Positions 31,944 to 41,173 of a stretch of DNA of 64,000 nucleotides are shown in pieces. Numbering within the stretch: the stretch's first letter is position 1; each line of letters begins with the position of its first letter. The position numbers and the translations under genes are program-made. The stretch is from NCBI RefSeq assembly GCF_014054985.1, contig NZ_CP059569.1, positions 186,001-250,000 on the forward strand. The letters are read 5' to 3'. The notes under the pieces are model-generated. The model did no database searches. It was not told where the DNA came from and saw nothing but the letters and a program-made list of their open reading frames with translations. This DNA comes from Kingella oralis. GTDB taxonomy: Bacteria > Pseudomonadota > Gammaproteobacteria > Burkholderiales > Neisseriaceae.

Positions 31944-31975
31944 AGGCAGCCTGAAACTTTCAGGCTGCCTTTCTT
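31944..31975 (-). terminator. DUS terminator of alaS
   Basis: AGGCAGCCTGAAA and TTTCAGGCTGCCT lie back to back with almost no loop, immediately after the alaS stop. Confidence 0.65.
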
Positions 31976-31978
31976 ACA

Positions 31979-34870
31979 TCAATCCAGCTTCGCGCCGACC
32001 CAATCTTTCACGCTCTCAATCATGGCGGGCAGTTTTTCGACATCGCTGCCGCCGGCTTGTGCCAAGTCGGGGCGGCCGCCGCCTTTGCCGCCGATTTGTT
32101 CGGCGGCGTGTTTGACCAAATCGCCAGCTTTCACTTTGGCTGTCATGGCTTTGGATACACCTGCACACAGGGCGATTTTGCCGTCGTTTACGGCGGCGAG
32201 GAGGACGACGATGTTGTCGCCTTTGCTGGTTAAATCGGTAACGATGTCGCGCAGGGCGGCGGCATCGGCTTCGATTTGGGCGGCGACGAGTCTGGCTGCG
32301 CCGACGGTTACGGCGTTGTCGAGCAACTTGGCGCCTGCGTGTACGGCGAGTTCGGCTTTGGCGCGGGCGAGTTCTTTTTCAAGAGCTTTGCTGTGGGCTA
32401 AGGCCGTCTGAATTTTGGCGAGCAGGTCTTTTGCGCCTTGGGCTTTGACTTCGTTTACGGCTTCTTTAATCAGGTTTTCTTGGTTTTGCACCCAGTCGAG
32501 CGCGGCTTGGCCGGTAATGGCTTCGACGCGGCGGATGCCTGCGGCGATGCCGCCTTCGCTGATGATTTTGAAGAAGCCGATGTCGCCGGTGCGGGCAACG
32601 TGGGTGCCGCCGCACAGCTCGGTGGAGTAGTCGCCCATGGTGATGACGCGCACGAAGTCGCCGTATTTTTCGCCAAAGAGCATCATGGCGCCGGATTTTT
32701 GCGCGTCTTCCAGGCTCATGGTTTCGACGCGCACGGGCACGTTTTGCATGATGGCGTGGTTGACGCGGCGTTCCACTTCGGCGATTTCTTCGGCTGTGAT
32801 GGCTTGCGGGTGGGAGATGTCAAAGCGCGTGAGTTCGGCGTTTTGCAGCGAGCCTTTTTGCTCGACGTGGGTGCCGAGTACGTCGCGCAGGGCTTTGTGC
32901 ATCAGGTGGGTAACGCTGTGGTTGCGCATGATGGCTTCGCGCACAACGTTGTCCACTTCGGCGCAAATGCTGTCGCCGACTTTCAGGCTGCCTGAAACGA
33001 GCGTGCCGAAATGTCCGTGCACGGCGGCTTTGATTTTTTGCGTGTCTTCCACTTCAAAGCGGTTTTCGCCGCTGAAAATAAAGCCTACGTCGCCGACTTG
33101 TCCGCCCGATTCGGCGTAAAACGGGGTGTGATCGAGCACGACAATGCCGCTTTCGCCTGCGTTCAACTCGTTTACGGCTTCGCCGTCGCGGTAGAGCGCG
33201 AGTACGGTGGCGTCCAGGCTGCGTTTGTCGTAGCCGTGGAACTGGGTTTCTGCGCCGTCGTAGGCCACTTGGGCGTTGGCTTTGAAGTTTTGCGCGGCGC
33301 GGGCGCGGGCGCGTTGGGCTTCCATTTCGCGCTCAAAGCCTTCTTCGTCCAACTCGATGCCCAATTCGCGCGCCATGTCGGCGGTTAAGTCATAGGGGAA
33401 GCCGTAGGTGTCGTAGAGTTTGAAGATGTGTTCGCCCGACATAATCAGCTTGCTGTTGGCGATATTGTTTTTCAGGTAGCCTTGCAGGGCTTCGCCGTAA
33501 GCGCGGTGGGCTTCGGGTTTTTCTTTGGTAACCACGTCTTCCATATTAAAGGCGAAACTTTCGTTCAGGCTGCCTGAAACCTGCGGGCGCACCACGATTT
33601 GTTTGCCGTTGCCCGCATTGCGCGAAACCACGGTAAACGCTACACCGTCTGCGGTGGTCAATCGCAACGGCTCGCCCACGCCGTCCATCGGCAACAGGCT
33701 TTCCAATTTGGCGAACTGCATCGCGTCCCACACTTGGTTAAACAAGCCCATGCCTTTTTCCAGCGTTTCGCCGAAGCGCATTTCTTCGCCGCGCAACACT
33801 TCCATAATATGCGTTTGTTTTTCTTTCAACTCGGGATACGCGCCGCCCATTTCTTTCACCAAATCGGGCACGAGTTTGTAGAAAAAGGCGTTTTTCTGAC
33901 CGAGTTTGTAACCGTGGCGCACGGCGCGGCGGATAATGCGGCGCAACACATAGCCGCGCCCTTCGTTGCTGGGCATCACGCCGTCGGCAATCAGGAAGGA
34001 ACACGAGCGGATATGGTCGGCAATCACTTTCAGGCTGGGCTCTTCCATGCTGAACGCCGTGCCGGTTTCGCGGGCAACGGCTTTGAGCAGGTCTTGGAAC
34101 AGGTCGATTTCATAGTTGCTGTGCACGCCCTGCATCACCGCGGCCATGCGCTCCAAGCCCATGCCGGTATCGACAGAGGGCTTGGGCAGCGGGTTCATAT
34201 TGCCCTGCTCGTCGCGGTTGAACTGCATAAACACGCAGTTCCAAATCTCAATCCAGCGGTCGCCGTCTTCTTCGGGGCTGCCGGGAATGCCGCCCCAGAT
34301 TTCTTCGCCGTGGTCGTAGAAAATCTCGGTGCAGGGGCCGCAGGGGCCGGTGTCGCCCATCTGCCAGAAGTTGTCGGAAGCGTAGCGGCTGCCTTTGTTG
34401 TCGCCGATGCGGACGATGCGCTCGGCAGGCACGCCGATAACATCGTGCCAGATGTTGTAGGCTTCGTCGTCTTCGGCATACACGGTTACCAGCAGTTTTT
34501 CTTTGGGAATGTTGAGCCATTCGGGCGAAGTGAGAAATTCCCACGCGAACGGAATCACTTCTTTTTTGAAGTAGTCGCCAAACGAGAAATTGCCCATCAT
34601 TTCAAAGAATGTGTGGTGGCGGGCGGTGTAGCCCACGTTTTCCAAGTCGTTGTGCTTGCCGCCTGCGCGCACGCATTTTTGCGCGGTGGTGGCGCGGGTG
34701 TAGGGGCGTTTGTCAAAGCCCAAGAATACGTCTTTAAACTGGTTCATGCCCGCGTTGGTAAAGAGCAGCGTGGGGTCGTCGTGAGGGACGAGCGAAGAAG
34801 AGGCAACGATTTGATGCCCCTTGGATTGGAAAAATTGCAGGAATTTGGCGCGGAGTTCGTTGGTTTTCAT
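31979..34870 (-). CDS. alaS: Alanyl-tRNA synthetase with a large internal insertion
   Basis: A 963-residue alanyl-tRNA synthetase, about 90 longer than usual. The catalytic core (1-240; motif 2/3 regions intact), tRNA-binding part, editing domain (RNHSVTHLMHKAL zinc site and TELCGGTH) and C-Ala domain (AEQIGGKGGGRPDLAQAGG) are present. Residues about 381-478 (33437-33730), between MGLFNQVW and HIFKLYDTYGFPYDL, are an extra segment; one DUS there encodes SGSLNES. The enzyme charges tRNA-Ala and edits Ser/Gly. The reading frame is open throughout. Confidence 0.96.
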   Translation of the reverse strand: MKTNELRAKFLQFFQSKGHQIVASSSLVPHDDPTLLFTNAGMNQFKDVFLGFDKRPYTRATTAQKCVRAGGKHNDLENVGYTARHHTFFEMMGNFSFGDYFKKEVIPFAWEFLTSPEWLNIPKEKLLVTVYAEDDEAYNIWHDVIGVPAERIVRIGDNKGSRYASDNFWQMGDTGPCGPCTEIFYDHGEEIWGGIPGSPEEDGDRWIEIWNCVFMQFNRDEQGNMNPLPKPSVDTGMGLERMAAVMQGVHSNYEIDLFQDLLKAVARETGTAFSMEEPSLKVIADHIRSCSFLIADGVMPSNEGRGYVLRRIIRRAVRHGYKLGQKNAFFYKLVPDLVKEMGGAYPELKEKQTHIMEVLRGEEMRFGETLEKGMGLFNQVWDAMQFAKLESLLPMDGVGEPLRLTTADGVAFTVVSRNAGNGKQIVVRPQVSGSLNESFAFNMEDVVTKEKPEAHRAYGEALQGYLKNNIANSKLIMSGEHIFKLYDTYGFPYDLTADMARELGIELDEEGFEREMEAQRARARAAQNFKANAQVAYDGAETQFHGYDKRSLDATVLALYRDGEAVNELNAGESGIVVLDHTPFYAESGGQVGDVGFIFSGENRFEVEDTQKIKAAVHGHFGTLVSGSLKVGDSICAEVDNVVREAIMRNHSVTHLMHKALRDVLGTHVEQKGSLQNAELTRFDISHPQAITAEEIAEVERRVNHAIMQNVPVRVETMSLEDAQKSGAMMLFGEKYGDFVRVITMGDYSTELCGGTHVARTGDIGFFKIISEGGIAAGIRRVEAITGQAALDWVQNQENLIKEAVNEVKAQGAKDLLAKIQTALAHSKALEKELARAKAELAVHAGAKLLDNAVTVGAARLVAAQIEADAAALRDIVTDLTSKGDNIVVLLAAVNDGKIALCAGVSKAMTAKVKAGDLVKHAAEQIGGKGGGRPDLAQAGGSDVEKLPAMIESVKDWVGAKLD

Positions 34871-34900
34871 GGTCGTGGTTTCTCTAAAATTAATAAGATA

Positions 34901-34940
34901 ACTTTCAGGCTGCCTTTGAAGGGTTAGGCAGCCTGAAAGT
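34901..34940. terminator. DUS hairpin between elaA and alaS
   Basis: ACTTTCAGGCTGCCT (34901-34915) and AGGCAGCCTGAAAGT (34926-34940) form a perfect 15-bp stem, terminating elaA upstream of alaS. Confidence 0.75.
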
Positions 34941-34971
34941 GTGTGATTTTACTGCAAACCGGGTTGAGCCG

Positions 34972-35415
34972 CTATGATTGCGCGGCGGGCAATAGCATAT
35001 CAATATGCGGAATATTGTCTTCCAGATAAGGGGCGGATTGGCTGGCAAATCCAAACGAGGCGTAAAAGCGTTCCAAATAGGCTTGCGCTTGGGCATAAAC
35101 GCTGCATTGCGGGAAATGCGCGCGGGCGTAGTCCACGGCAAAGGCGACGATTTTGCGCCCCAGTTTTTCGGCGCGATGCCCGGGCAACACCAGCACGCGC
35201 CCCAAATGCACGCTGTCGCCGTGCGGAATCAGGCGGCAGTAGGCGATGACTTTGCCGTTTTGCTCGGCGAAGATGTGCAGCGCGGCGGGGTCTTGCGCGT
35301 CCACTTCTTGATACGGGCAGGCTTGCTCCACCACAAAAACCGCCACGCGCGCGGTGTAGATGGCGTGGAGTTCGGCGGGGGAGAGCTCGGCGAAGGCTTT
35401 GACGGTGAAGTTCAT
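34972..35415 (-). CDS. elaA: GNAT-family N-acetyltransferase ElaA
   Basis: The 147-residue protein matches ElaA: TARVAVFVVEQACPYQEVDAQDPAALH at the start and the acetyl-CoA loop VLVLPGHRAEKLGRKIV. ElaA-type enzymes acetylate unknown small molecules or proteins in the cytosol. The ATG follows AAGGAAACC. It is separated from alaS by a hairpin and is probably independently transcribed. Confidence 0.88.
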   Translation of the reverse strand: MNFTVKAFAELSPAELHAIYTARVAVFVVEQACPYQEVDAQDPAALHIFAEQNGKVIAYCRLIPHGDSVHLGRVLVLPGHRAEKLGRKIVAFAVDYARAHFPQCSVYAQAQAYLERFYASFGFASQSAPYLEDNIPHIDMLLPAAQS

Positions 35416-35439
35416 TTGGTTTCCTTTCTTGTTGGGTTT

Positions 35440-35475
35440 TCAGGCTGCCTTTGGGGTGGTTGAGGCAGCCTGAAA
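35440..35475. terminator. Inverted DUS pair upstream of elaA
   Basis: TTTCAGGCTGCCT and AGGCAGCCTGAAA flank a 12-nt loop; a further reversed DUS lies at about 35520. Confidence 0.6.
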
Positions 35476-35531
35476 ACGGGTTTGCACGCTTTGGCAAAGC
35501 TAAAACAGGGATGATGGCGTTTCAGGCTGCC

Positions 35532-36440
35532 TCAATACATCCATTTTTCCACTACCGCGTCGCCGAGCCGTTGGCGCAGCATTTTTTCGGCGGTTTCATG
35601 GTTTTCGTCGTCGGAGTCGTGCGCTTCGGCAAGGCTTAAAACCATCACCGCGTCGAGGTAGTCACGCACGTTGTTGAAGATTGGGGTGAGGCATTCGCCC
35701 GTGTCGTGGTCGCAGTACCAGACTTGCCCTGTTTGGCGGTGGAGGCACCAGAGGTTGCCGTTGCCCAGATAGTCGCCGAATGCGATAAGTTGCCCGGCGA
35801 GGGCGCGGGTGGCGGCGGCTTGCTCGGCGCTCAGGTCTTCAAGGATGTCTTCCAGTCCGGGAAAAGCGTCAAGCAGCGGCTCGATGCGCTCGGGCGGGTT
35901 GATGATTTCGGCGAGGTATTCCACGCCGATGTGTTGGTGGTAGGCGCGCAGCATCGGCGGCAGGGGGCAGCCGATGCGCTGTTCGCAGTCGTCCAGCGCG
36001 GCGCGGCTGGCGGGGGTGAAGTCGTCGCCGTTGAGGTAGGCGCGGACGCATTGCATCCACCATTGGATGCGCGCTTCGTCGTCGGCAAGCTCTGCCCATG
36101 CCAGCGGCGGGATGTCTGCGTTGGATATGGGTTCGGCGGGCGGGGCAATCAGATAGGTGGCGAGGATGTTGAGCCAGTCGGCTTGGGACGGGGCGGCGGG
36201 CAGGTTTTGCCTGATACGTTGCAGCGCGCCGACGGTGAGCCATTGGCGGTAGCCGAGACGGAGGGGCGCATCGGCAGCCTGAACGATAAAACGGGCGGTG
36301 GGTGCGAACAGGGCGGCGAGGTTGCCGACGGTTTGCGGACGGAGGGCTGCGGCGGCGGTTTCGGGGATAAGGATGACGCTGTCGGCGGGATGTTCGTGCA
36401 GGATGGCGGCGAGGACGGTGAGTTGGCGGTAGGTTTTCAT
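35532..36440 (-). CDS. SMI1/KNR4 (SUKH) family protein
   Basis: A 302-residue cytosolic protein. Residues about 140-285 resemble a SUKH domain: CEQRIGCPLPPMLRAYHQHIGVEYL, then IAFGDYLGNGNLWCLHRQTGQVWYCDHDTGE, and FNNVRDYLDAVM. SUKH proteins are often immunity proteins against contact-dependent or polymorphic toxins. No toxin gene is next to it, so it may be an orphan immunity protein or have another role. The N-terminal third is unassigned. Confidence 0.78.
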   Translation of the reverse strand: MKTYRQLTVLAAILHEHPADSVILIPETAAAALRPQTVGNLAALFAPTARFIVQAADAPLRLGYRQWLTVGALQRIRQNLPAAPSQADWLNILATYLIAPPAEPISNADIPPLAWAELADDEARIQWWMQCVRAYLNGDDFTPASRAALDDCEQRIGCPLPPMLRAYHQHIGVEYLAEIINPPERIEPLLDAFPGLEDILEDLSAEQAAATRALAGQLIAFGDYLGNGNLWCLHRQTGQVWYCDHDTGECLTPIFNNVRDYLDAVMVLSLAEAHDSDDENHETAEKMLRQRLGDAVVEKWMY

Positions 36441-36791
36441 GGCGGTTTTTCGGAGATTAGGGCGGCAGCCTGAAAACGGGATGGCGGGTTTCAGGCTGCC
36501 TAGATGAAACTTTTTCCCAAGCAGGTTGGGCATAGATGCCCGACGTTTCTTAGTTGTGGCGTATTATTAAGATAAATAGGTCGGTATTTGTCGGGCTGCT
36601 GATAAACAACAGGTTGTTTTTACAATTATTTCTGAATATCAAACCAGATTCTCACCCGTATGTGAATGACGGCATTTCTTATTTCTAGCTTCGCCACTCC
36701 GCTTCGCTACGCAGACCGCTCCAAGGCGTTTTGCACAGGCTCAGATTGCGTTTCGGGCTGCCTCTATGCGTTCACAAAAGCCTCAGCCCGC
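36441..36791. other. Intergenic region with DUS pair and REPIN-like repeat
   Basis: This 351-bp gap between the SUKH gene and murJ (both minus strand) holds an inverted DUS pair (about 36468-36501), a REPIN-like copy (36521-36596) and an AT-rich stretch (36600-36690) that may be the SUKH promoter region. No gene is supported. Confidence 0.6.
36521..36596. repeat. REPIN-like palindrome, copy C
   Basis: CAGGTTGGGCATAGATGCCCGACG starts the element; its spacer (TTAGTTGTGGCGTATT..TTAAGATAAATA) matches the reverse complement of the spacer of copy D, so the whole element, not only the ends, is conserved. Confidence 0.7.
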
Positions 36792-38333
36792 CTATCCCGC
36801 TTCCCTGCGCCGAAACTCCCGCGGGCGCACCCCCAGCACCCCCAGCGTGCCAAAATACAAAACCACCGCCAGCAGCAACAGCCCCGCCAACACCAGCGCG
36901 CGCCTCCCGCCGCCTAACGCCGCCCAATCCACGGGAAACGCCGCCTGCACGCCCCACAAGCCCCCCGCCATCACCGCCAGCGCAATCGCCAACCGCCGCA
37001 AAAACCGCTTCCACGCAAACTGCGGCGCATACACCTCATGCAAGCGCAGCATGGTAAACAGCAGCCCCGCGTTCACCATCTGCCCCAAAGCCACCGCCAA
37101 CGCCAGCCCAACGTGTTGCCAATGCCACACCAAAATCAAATTAAACAACTGCGTGCACACCAGCGAAATTACCGCCACTTTGGCAGGCGTTTTCACATTT
37201 TTGCGCGCATAAAACGCAGGGGCAAAAATCTTCACCATCATCATCGCAGGCAAACCCAGCGCCGCCGCCGCCAGCGCGTTTTGAATCATCCAAGCATCGT
37301 GCAGCGACACTTCGCGGTACATAAACAACGTCGCCACCAGCGGAAACCCCACCACCATCAAGCCCACCGCCGCAGGCAAAATCAGCAGCAAACACAAGCG
37401 CAGCCCCCAATCCACCAGAGCCGAAAACTCCACCGCATTGTTCGCCGCCGCGTGTTTAGACAAACTCGGCAGCAAAATCGTGCCCAACGCCGCGCCCACC
37501 ACGCCCGAAGGCAGCTCAATCAAGCGGTCCGAATAATACAGCCACGATACGCTGCCCACCGCCAGATAAGACGCAAACGTGGTATTGATTACCAGCGAAA
37601 TCTGCGCCACCGACGAGCCGATAATCGACGGCAGCATCTGCTTCATCACACGGCTCACCGCCGCATCGCCAAAGCGCAGCTTAGGCAGCCTGAAAAAGCC
37701 CAGCTTGTATAACCACGGCAGCTGAAAGCCCAACTGCAACAGCCCGCCCACCAACACCGCCCAGCCCATCGCCATAATCGGCGGCTGAAAAAACGGCGTT
37801 AAAAACAGCGCAAACACAATAAACGACACATTCAGCAACACAGGCGTAAACGCGGGAATGGAAAATTTATTGTAAGTATTCAAAATGCTGCCCACAAACG
37901 ACGACAGCGAAATCAACAAAATATACGGAAAAATAATCGGCAACAGCTTCGCCGCCAGCTCAAACCGCGTGCCATCGCGCACGAAACCGCTTGCCGTCGC
38001 CCAAATCACAAGAGGCGCGGCAAACACGCCAATTGCCGTGATAATAAACAGCGCAAATGTCAGCATCCCCGCCACGTGTTGCACAAACAATCGCGTTTCT
38101 TCATCCGATTTGTTCTGCTTATAATCCGCCAGCATCGGCACAAACGCCTGCGAAAACGCGCCCTCGGCAAAAATGCGGCGCAGCAAATTCGGCAGCCGAA
38201 ACGCCACCACAAACGCATCCATCGCCGCGCCCGCGCCAAAATAACGCGCCACAATCGCATCGCGCACAAAACCCATCACGCGCGAGAGCATCGTCATGCT
38301 GCTTAACCGCGCCAAAACCGCTAATAAATTCAT
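36792..38333 (-). CDS. murJ: Lipid II flippase MurJ
   Basis: A 513-residue MOP-superfamily membrane protein with about 14 membrane segments. It begins MNLLAVLARLSSMTMLSRVMGFVRDAIVARYFGAG and has FRLPNLLRRIFAEGAFSQAFVP, the MurJ signature. It flips lipid II across the inner membrane for peptidoglycan synthesis. A DUS encodes FRLPKL in the middle. It is monocistronic, with an inverted DUS pair upstream. Confidence 0.95.
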   Translation of the reverse strand: MNLLAVLARLSSMTMLSRVMGFVRDAIVARYFGAGAAMDAFVVAFRLPNLLRRIFAEGAFSQAFVPMLADYKQNKSDEETRLFVQHVAGMLTFALFIITAIGVFAAPLVIWATASGFVRDGTRFELAAKLLPIIFPYILLISLSSFVGSILNTYNKFSIPAFTPVLLNVSFIVFALFLTPFFQPPIMAMGWAVLVGGLLQLGFQLPWLYKLGFFRLPKLRFGDAAVSRVMKQMLPSIIGSSVAQISLVINTTFASYLAVGSVSWLYYSDRLIELPSGVVGAALGTILLPSLSKHAAANNAVEFSALVDWGLRLCLLLILPAAVGLMVVGFPLVATLFMYREVSLHDAWMIQNALAAAALGLPAMMMVKIFAPAFYARKNVKTPAKVAVISLVCTQLFNLILVWHWQHVGLALAVALGQMVNAGLLFTMLRLHEVYAPQFAWKRFLRRLAIALAVMAGGLWGVQAAFPVDWAALGGGRRALVLAGLLLLAVVLYFGTLGVLGVRPREFRRREAG

Positions 38334-38357
38334 GTTTGCTTTCTTGGTTCAATCAGA

Positions 38358-38396
38358 AGGCAGCCTGAAACGGCATTTTCCGTTTTCAGGCTGCCT
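38358..38396. terminator. Inverted DUS pair upstream of murJ
   Basis: AGGCAGCCTGAAACGG and CCGTTTTCAGGCTGCCT form a stem with a short loop between the divergent murJ and pyrH genes. Confidence 0.6.
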
Positions 38397-38507
38397 TACG
38401 CCGTATCGTTTTTAGGCTGCCCCGCCATGCCCCAGCCCGCCCCATCGCGTTCACAAAAATCCGCGCAGTTTACCGCAAAACCCCATTTCAGGCAGCCTGA
38501 AAACGCG

Positions 38508-38513
38508 TATAAT
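38508..38513 (+). promoter_or_regulatory. -10 element of pyrH
   Basis: TATAAT in the context GCGTATAATCCGC, 114 nt before the pyrH start. The -35 region is weak. Confidence 0.4.
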
Positions 38514-38626
38514 CCGCGCCGTTTGGCTGCGTGAAACGCAAAAATCCGCGTCGCCCTGATGGCAGATACGGATGCCAACCCCATCCATTCCCAAACTCTC
38601 CAACGCTCCAAGATAAGGCAATCAAC

Positions 38627-39340
38627 ATGACCACCCAATACAAACGCATTCTGCTCAAACTATCGGGCGAATCGCTGATGGGCAACGACCCGTTCGGCAT
38701 CAACCGCGACACCATTATGAACATCGTGCGCCAAGTCAAAGAAATCGCCGATTTAGGCGTGCAAGTGGGCATTGTGGTGGGTGGCGGCAACATATTCCGC
38801 GGCGTATCCGCCCAAGCGGGCAGCATGGACCGGGCCACCGCCGACTACATGGGCATGATGGCAACCGTGATGAACGCGCTGGCGTTAAAAGATGCGTTTG
38901 AAAGCGTTGGCGCAAAAGCCCGCGTGCAATCCGCCCTTTCCATGCAACAAATCGCCGAAACCTATGCCCGCCCCAAAGCCATCCAATATTTAGAAGAACA
39001 CAAAATCGTTATCTTCGCCGCAGGCACAGGCAACCCCTTCTTTACTACCGACACCGCCGCCGCCCTGCGCGGTGCCGAAATGGGCTGCGAAGTGATGCTC
39101 AAAGCCACCAATGTGGACGGCGTGTACACCGCCGACCCCAAAAAAGACCCCGCCGCCACGCGCTATAAAAACGTAACCTTTAACGAAGCGATTGAGAAAA
39201 AACTGAAAGTGATGGACACCACCGCGTTCACGCTGTGCCAAGAGCGCAATCTCAACATCGTGGTGTTCAGCATCCACAAAGCAGGCGCGCTCAAACGCGT
39301 GATTCTGGGCGAAGACGAAGGCACGCTGGTGCATAATTGA
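38627..39340 (+). CDS. pyrH: UMP kinase
   Basis: The 237-residue protein has the PyrH signatures KLSGESLMG (11-19), VVGGGNIFRG and the C-terminal GEDEGTLVHN. It phosphorylates UMP to UDP in pyrimidine nucleotide synthesis; the hexameric bacterial enzyme is distinct from eukaryotic UMP/CMP kinase. The ATG at 38627 has AAGG upstream; upstream in-frame codons lack family similarity. It lies next to frr, the classic pyrH-frr order, but with a separate -10 before frr. Confidence 0.96.
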   Translation: MTTQYKRILLKLSGESLMGNDPFGINRDTIMNIVRQVKEIADLGVQVGIVVGGGNIFRGVSAQAGSMDRATADYMGMMATVMNALALKDAFESVGAKARVQSALSMQQIAETYARPKAIQYLEEHKIVIFAAGTGNPFFTTDTAAALRGAEMGCEVMLKATNVDGVYTADPKKDPAATRYKNVTFNEAIEKKLKVMDTTAFTLCQERNLNIVVFSIHKAGALKRVILGEDEGTLVHN

Positions 39341-39402
39341 CGGTTATTTTCAGGCTGCCCCATCCCCATCAAGGCAGCCTGAAACGAACAAACCAACTCT
39401 GC

Positions 39403-39408
39403 TATAAT
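39403..39408 (+). promoter_or_regulatory. -10 element of frr
   Basis: TATAAT in TGCTATAATCC (extended -10 form TGnTATAAT), 35 nt before the frr start. Confidence 0.5.
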
Positions 39409-39442
39409 CCGCCCTTTATTCAACTCCCTACGAGAATACAAC

Positions 39443-40000
39443 ATGATTAACGACATCCAAAAATCCGCCGAAAGCAAAATGCAACGCTCGCTTGAAGTGT
39501 TGAAAGAAAACCTCGCCAAAGTTCGCACAGGTCGCGCCCACACAGGCTTGCTAGACCAAGTGGAAGTGGACTACTACGGCAGCGCCGTGCCCGTGAGCCA
39601 AGTGGCGAACGTAACCCTGCTGGATGCGCGCACCATCGGCGTGAAAGTATACGAAAGCAACATGGCCGCCGCCGTGGAAAAAGCCATCCGCGATTCCAAT
39701 CTGGGCTTAAATCCTGCCGCCATGGGCGATGTCATCCGCGTGCCGATGCCGATGCTCACCGAAGAGCGCCGCAAAGACTTGATTAAAGTGGTGCGCAGCG
39801 AGGCGGAAGACGGCCGCGTGTCCATCCGCAATGTGCGCCGAGATGCCAACGACCACATCAAAAAATTGCTGAAAGACAAGGAAATTTCGGAAGACGAAGC
39901 GCGCCGTGGCGAGGAGGCAATCCAAAAATTAACCGACAAAGCGATTGCAGAAGTGGACAAAATCCTCGCCGCCAAAGAAGAAGATTTGATGGCGATTTAA
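39443..40000 (+). CDS. frr: Ribosome recycling factor
   Basis: A 185-residue protein matching RRF from MINDIQKSAESKM to the C-terminus: KVRTGRAHTGLLD, EVDYYGSAVPVSQVANV, and ISEDEARRGEEAIQKLTD. Together with EF-G it splits post-termination ribosomes. It follows pyrH and is ended by a DUS terminator. Confidence 0.97.
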   Translation: MINDIQKSAESKMQRSLEVLKENLAKVRTGRAHTGLLDQVEVDYYGSAVPVSQVANVTLLDARTIGVKVYESNMAAAVEKAIRDSNLGLNPAAMGDVIRVPMPMLTEERRKDLIKVVRSEAEDGRVSIRNVRRDANDHIKKLLKDKEISEDEARRGEEAIQKLTDKAIAEVDKILAAKEEDLMAI

Positions 40001-40016
40001 TCTTGTAAACAATAAA

Positions 40017-40056
40017 AGGCAGCCTGAAAACGAGTTTTCCCGTTTTCAGGCTGCCT
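40017..40056 (+). terminator. DUS terminator of frr
   Basis: AGGCAGCCTGAAAACG and CGTTTTCAGGCTGCCT form a perfect 16-bp stem with an 8-nt loop, then TTTTATT. It also serves the convergent ribBA gene. Confidence 0.85.
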
Positions 40057-40075
40057 TTTATTGTGCAACAACCCG

Positions 40076-41173
40076 CTACGCACTCGGCTGTTCTTCAAAC
40101 GCCACCACTTCCAGCCCAAACCCTGTGAGCCCGTTCATCACCGATGGCTTGCCCAGCACGCGCATTTTTTTCACGTTCAAGCTGGCGAGCATTTGCGCAC
40201 CGATGCCGTAGGTTTTTCTGTCCCATTTTTGCACGAGCTGGCTGTTTTTCGGCAGGGTGCGTTCCAGAAGGGCGGCGCCGTCTTCGGTGCGGTGCAGCAG
40301 GATAATCACGCCGCTTTCGGCAGCTTGAATGCGCTGGATGGCTTGCGGCAGCGTCCATGAATGGTTCGGGTCGGGTTGAATAAAATCCAGCGCGGAAAAT
40401 GGCTCGTGCACGCGCACTACAGTCTCATCGGTGTTTTCAGGCTGCCCTTTCACCAGCGCAAGGTGGGTGTCGCCGTTGAGCTTGTCTACATAAACGTGTT
40501 GGCGGAAATCGCCCCACGGGGTGTGCACCAGCGTGTCGCCCATTTCTTCCAGCAGGCTTTCGGTGCGGCTGCGGTATTCAATCAAGTCGGCAATCGTGCC
40601 GATTTTTAAGCCGTGCTGTTCGGCAAATTGCAGCAGCTCGGGCATGCGCGCCATGGTGCCGTCGTCGTTCAAAATTTCGCAAATCACACCTGCGCCGATT
40701 AGCCCTGCCATGTGGGCTAAATCCACGGCGGCTTCGGTGTGCCCCGCGCGAATCAGCACGCCGCCTTTTTGCGCGCGCAGCGGGAAAATATGCCCCGGTT
40801 GCACGATGTCTTGCGGCTGCACATTGGGCGACACGGCGGTTTGGATGGTGAGGGCGCGGTCAGCGGCGGAAATGCCGGTGGTGGTGCCTTGCGCGGCTTC
40901 GATGGAAACGGTGAAATTGGTGCCGTATTGCGTGCCGTTTTGCTGGGTCATCATCGGCAAGCCGAGCTTGTCCACAAGGGCGTTTTCCATCGGCAGGCAC
41001 ACCAAGCCGCGCGCGTGTTTAATCATAAAGTTGATGGCTTCGGGGGTAACGAATTGGGCGGCAATCACCAAATCGCCTTCGTTTTCGCGGTCTTCGGCAT
41101 CGGTGATGATGACCATTTTGCCTGCTTTGATGTCGGCAAGAATTTCGGGGATGGGGGAGATTTGTGCGGTCAT
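40076..41173 (-). CDS. ribB: 3,4-dihydroxy-2-butanone 4-phosphate synthase with degenerate GTP cyclohydrolase II domain (RibBA-type)
   Basis: A 365-residue protein. Residues 1-205 are the DHBP synthase with DAEDRENEGD (25-34), GHIFPLRA and RAGHTEAAVDL, all active-site motifs. Residues about 210-365 have the GCH II fold, but the three zinc-binding cysteines are missing: where a C..G..C.C pattern is expected the sequence reads VRVHEPFSALDFIQPDPNHSW. GTP cyclohydrolase activity is therefore unlikely and a separate ribA should exist. It makes the four-carbon riboflavin precursor from ribulose 5-phosphate. The start has AAGGA upstream. No FMN riboswitch is visible. Confidence 0.92.
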   Translation of the reverse strand: MTAQISPIPEILADIKAGKMVIITDAEDRENEGDLVIAAQFVTPEAINFMIKHARGLVCLPMENALVDKLGLPMMTQQNGTQYGTNFTVSIEAAQGTTTGISAADRALTIQTAVSPNVQPQDIVQPGHIFPLRAQKGGVLIRAGHTEAAVDLAHMAGLIGAGVICEILNDDGTMARMPELLQFAEQHGLKIGTIADLIEYRSRTESLLEEMGDTLVHTPWGDFRQHVYVDKLNGDTHLALVKGQPENTDETVVRVHEPFSALDFIQPDPNHSWTLPQAIQRIQAAESGVIILLHRTEDGAALLERTLPKNSQLVQKWDRKTYGIGAQMLASLNVKKMRVLGKPSVMNGLTGFGLEVVAFEEQPSA

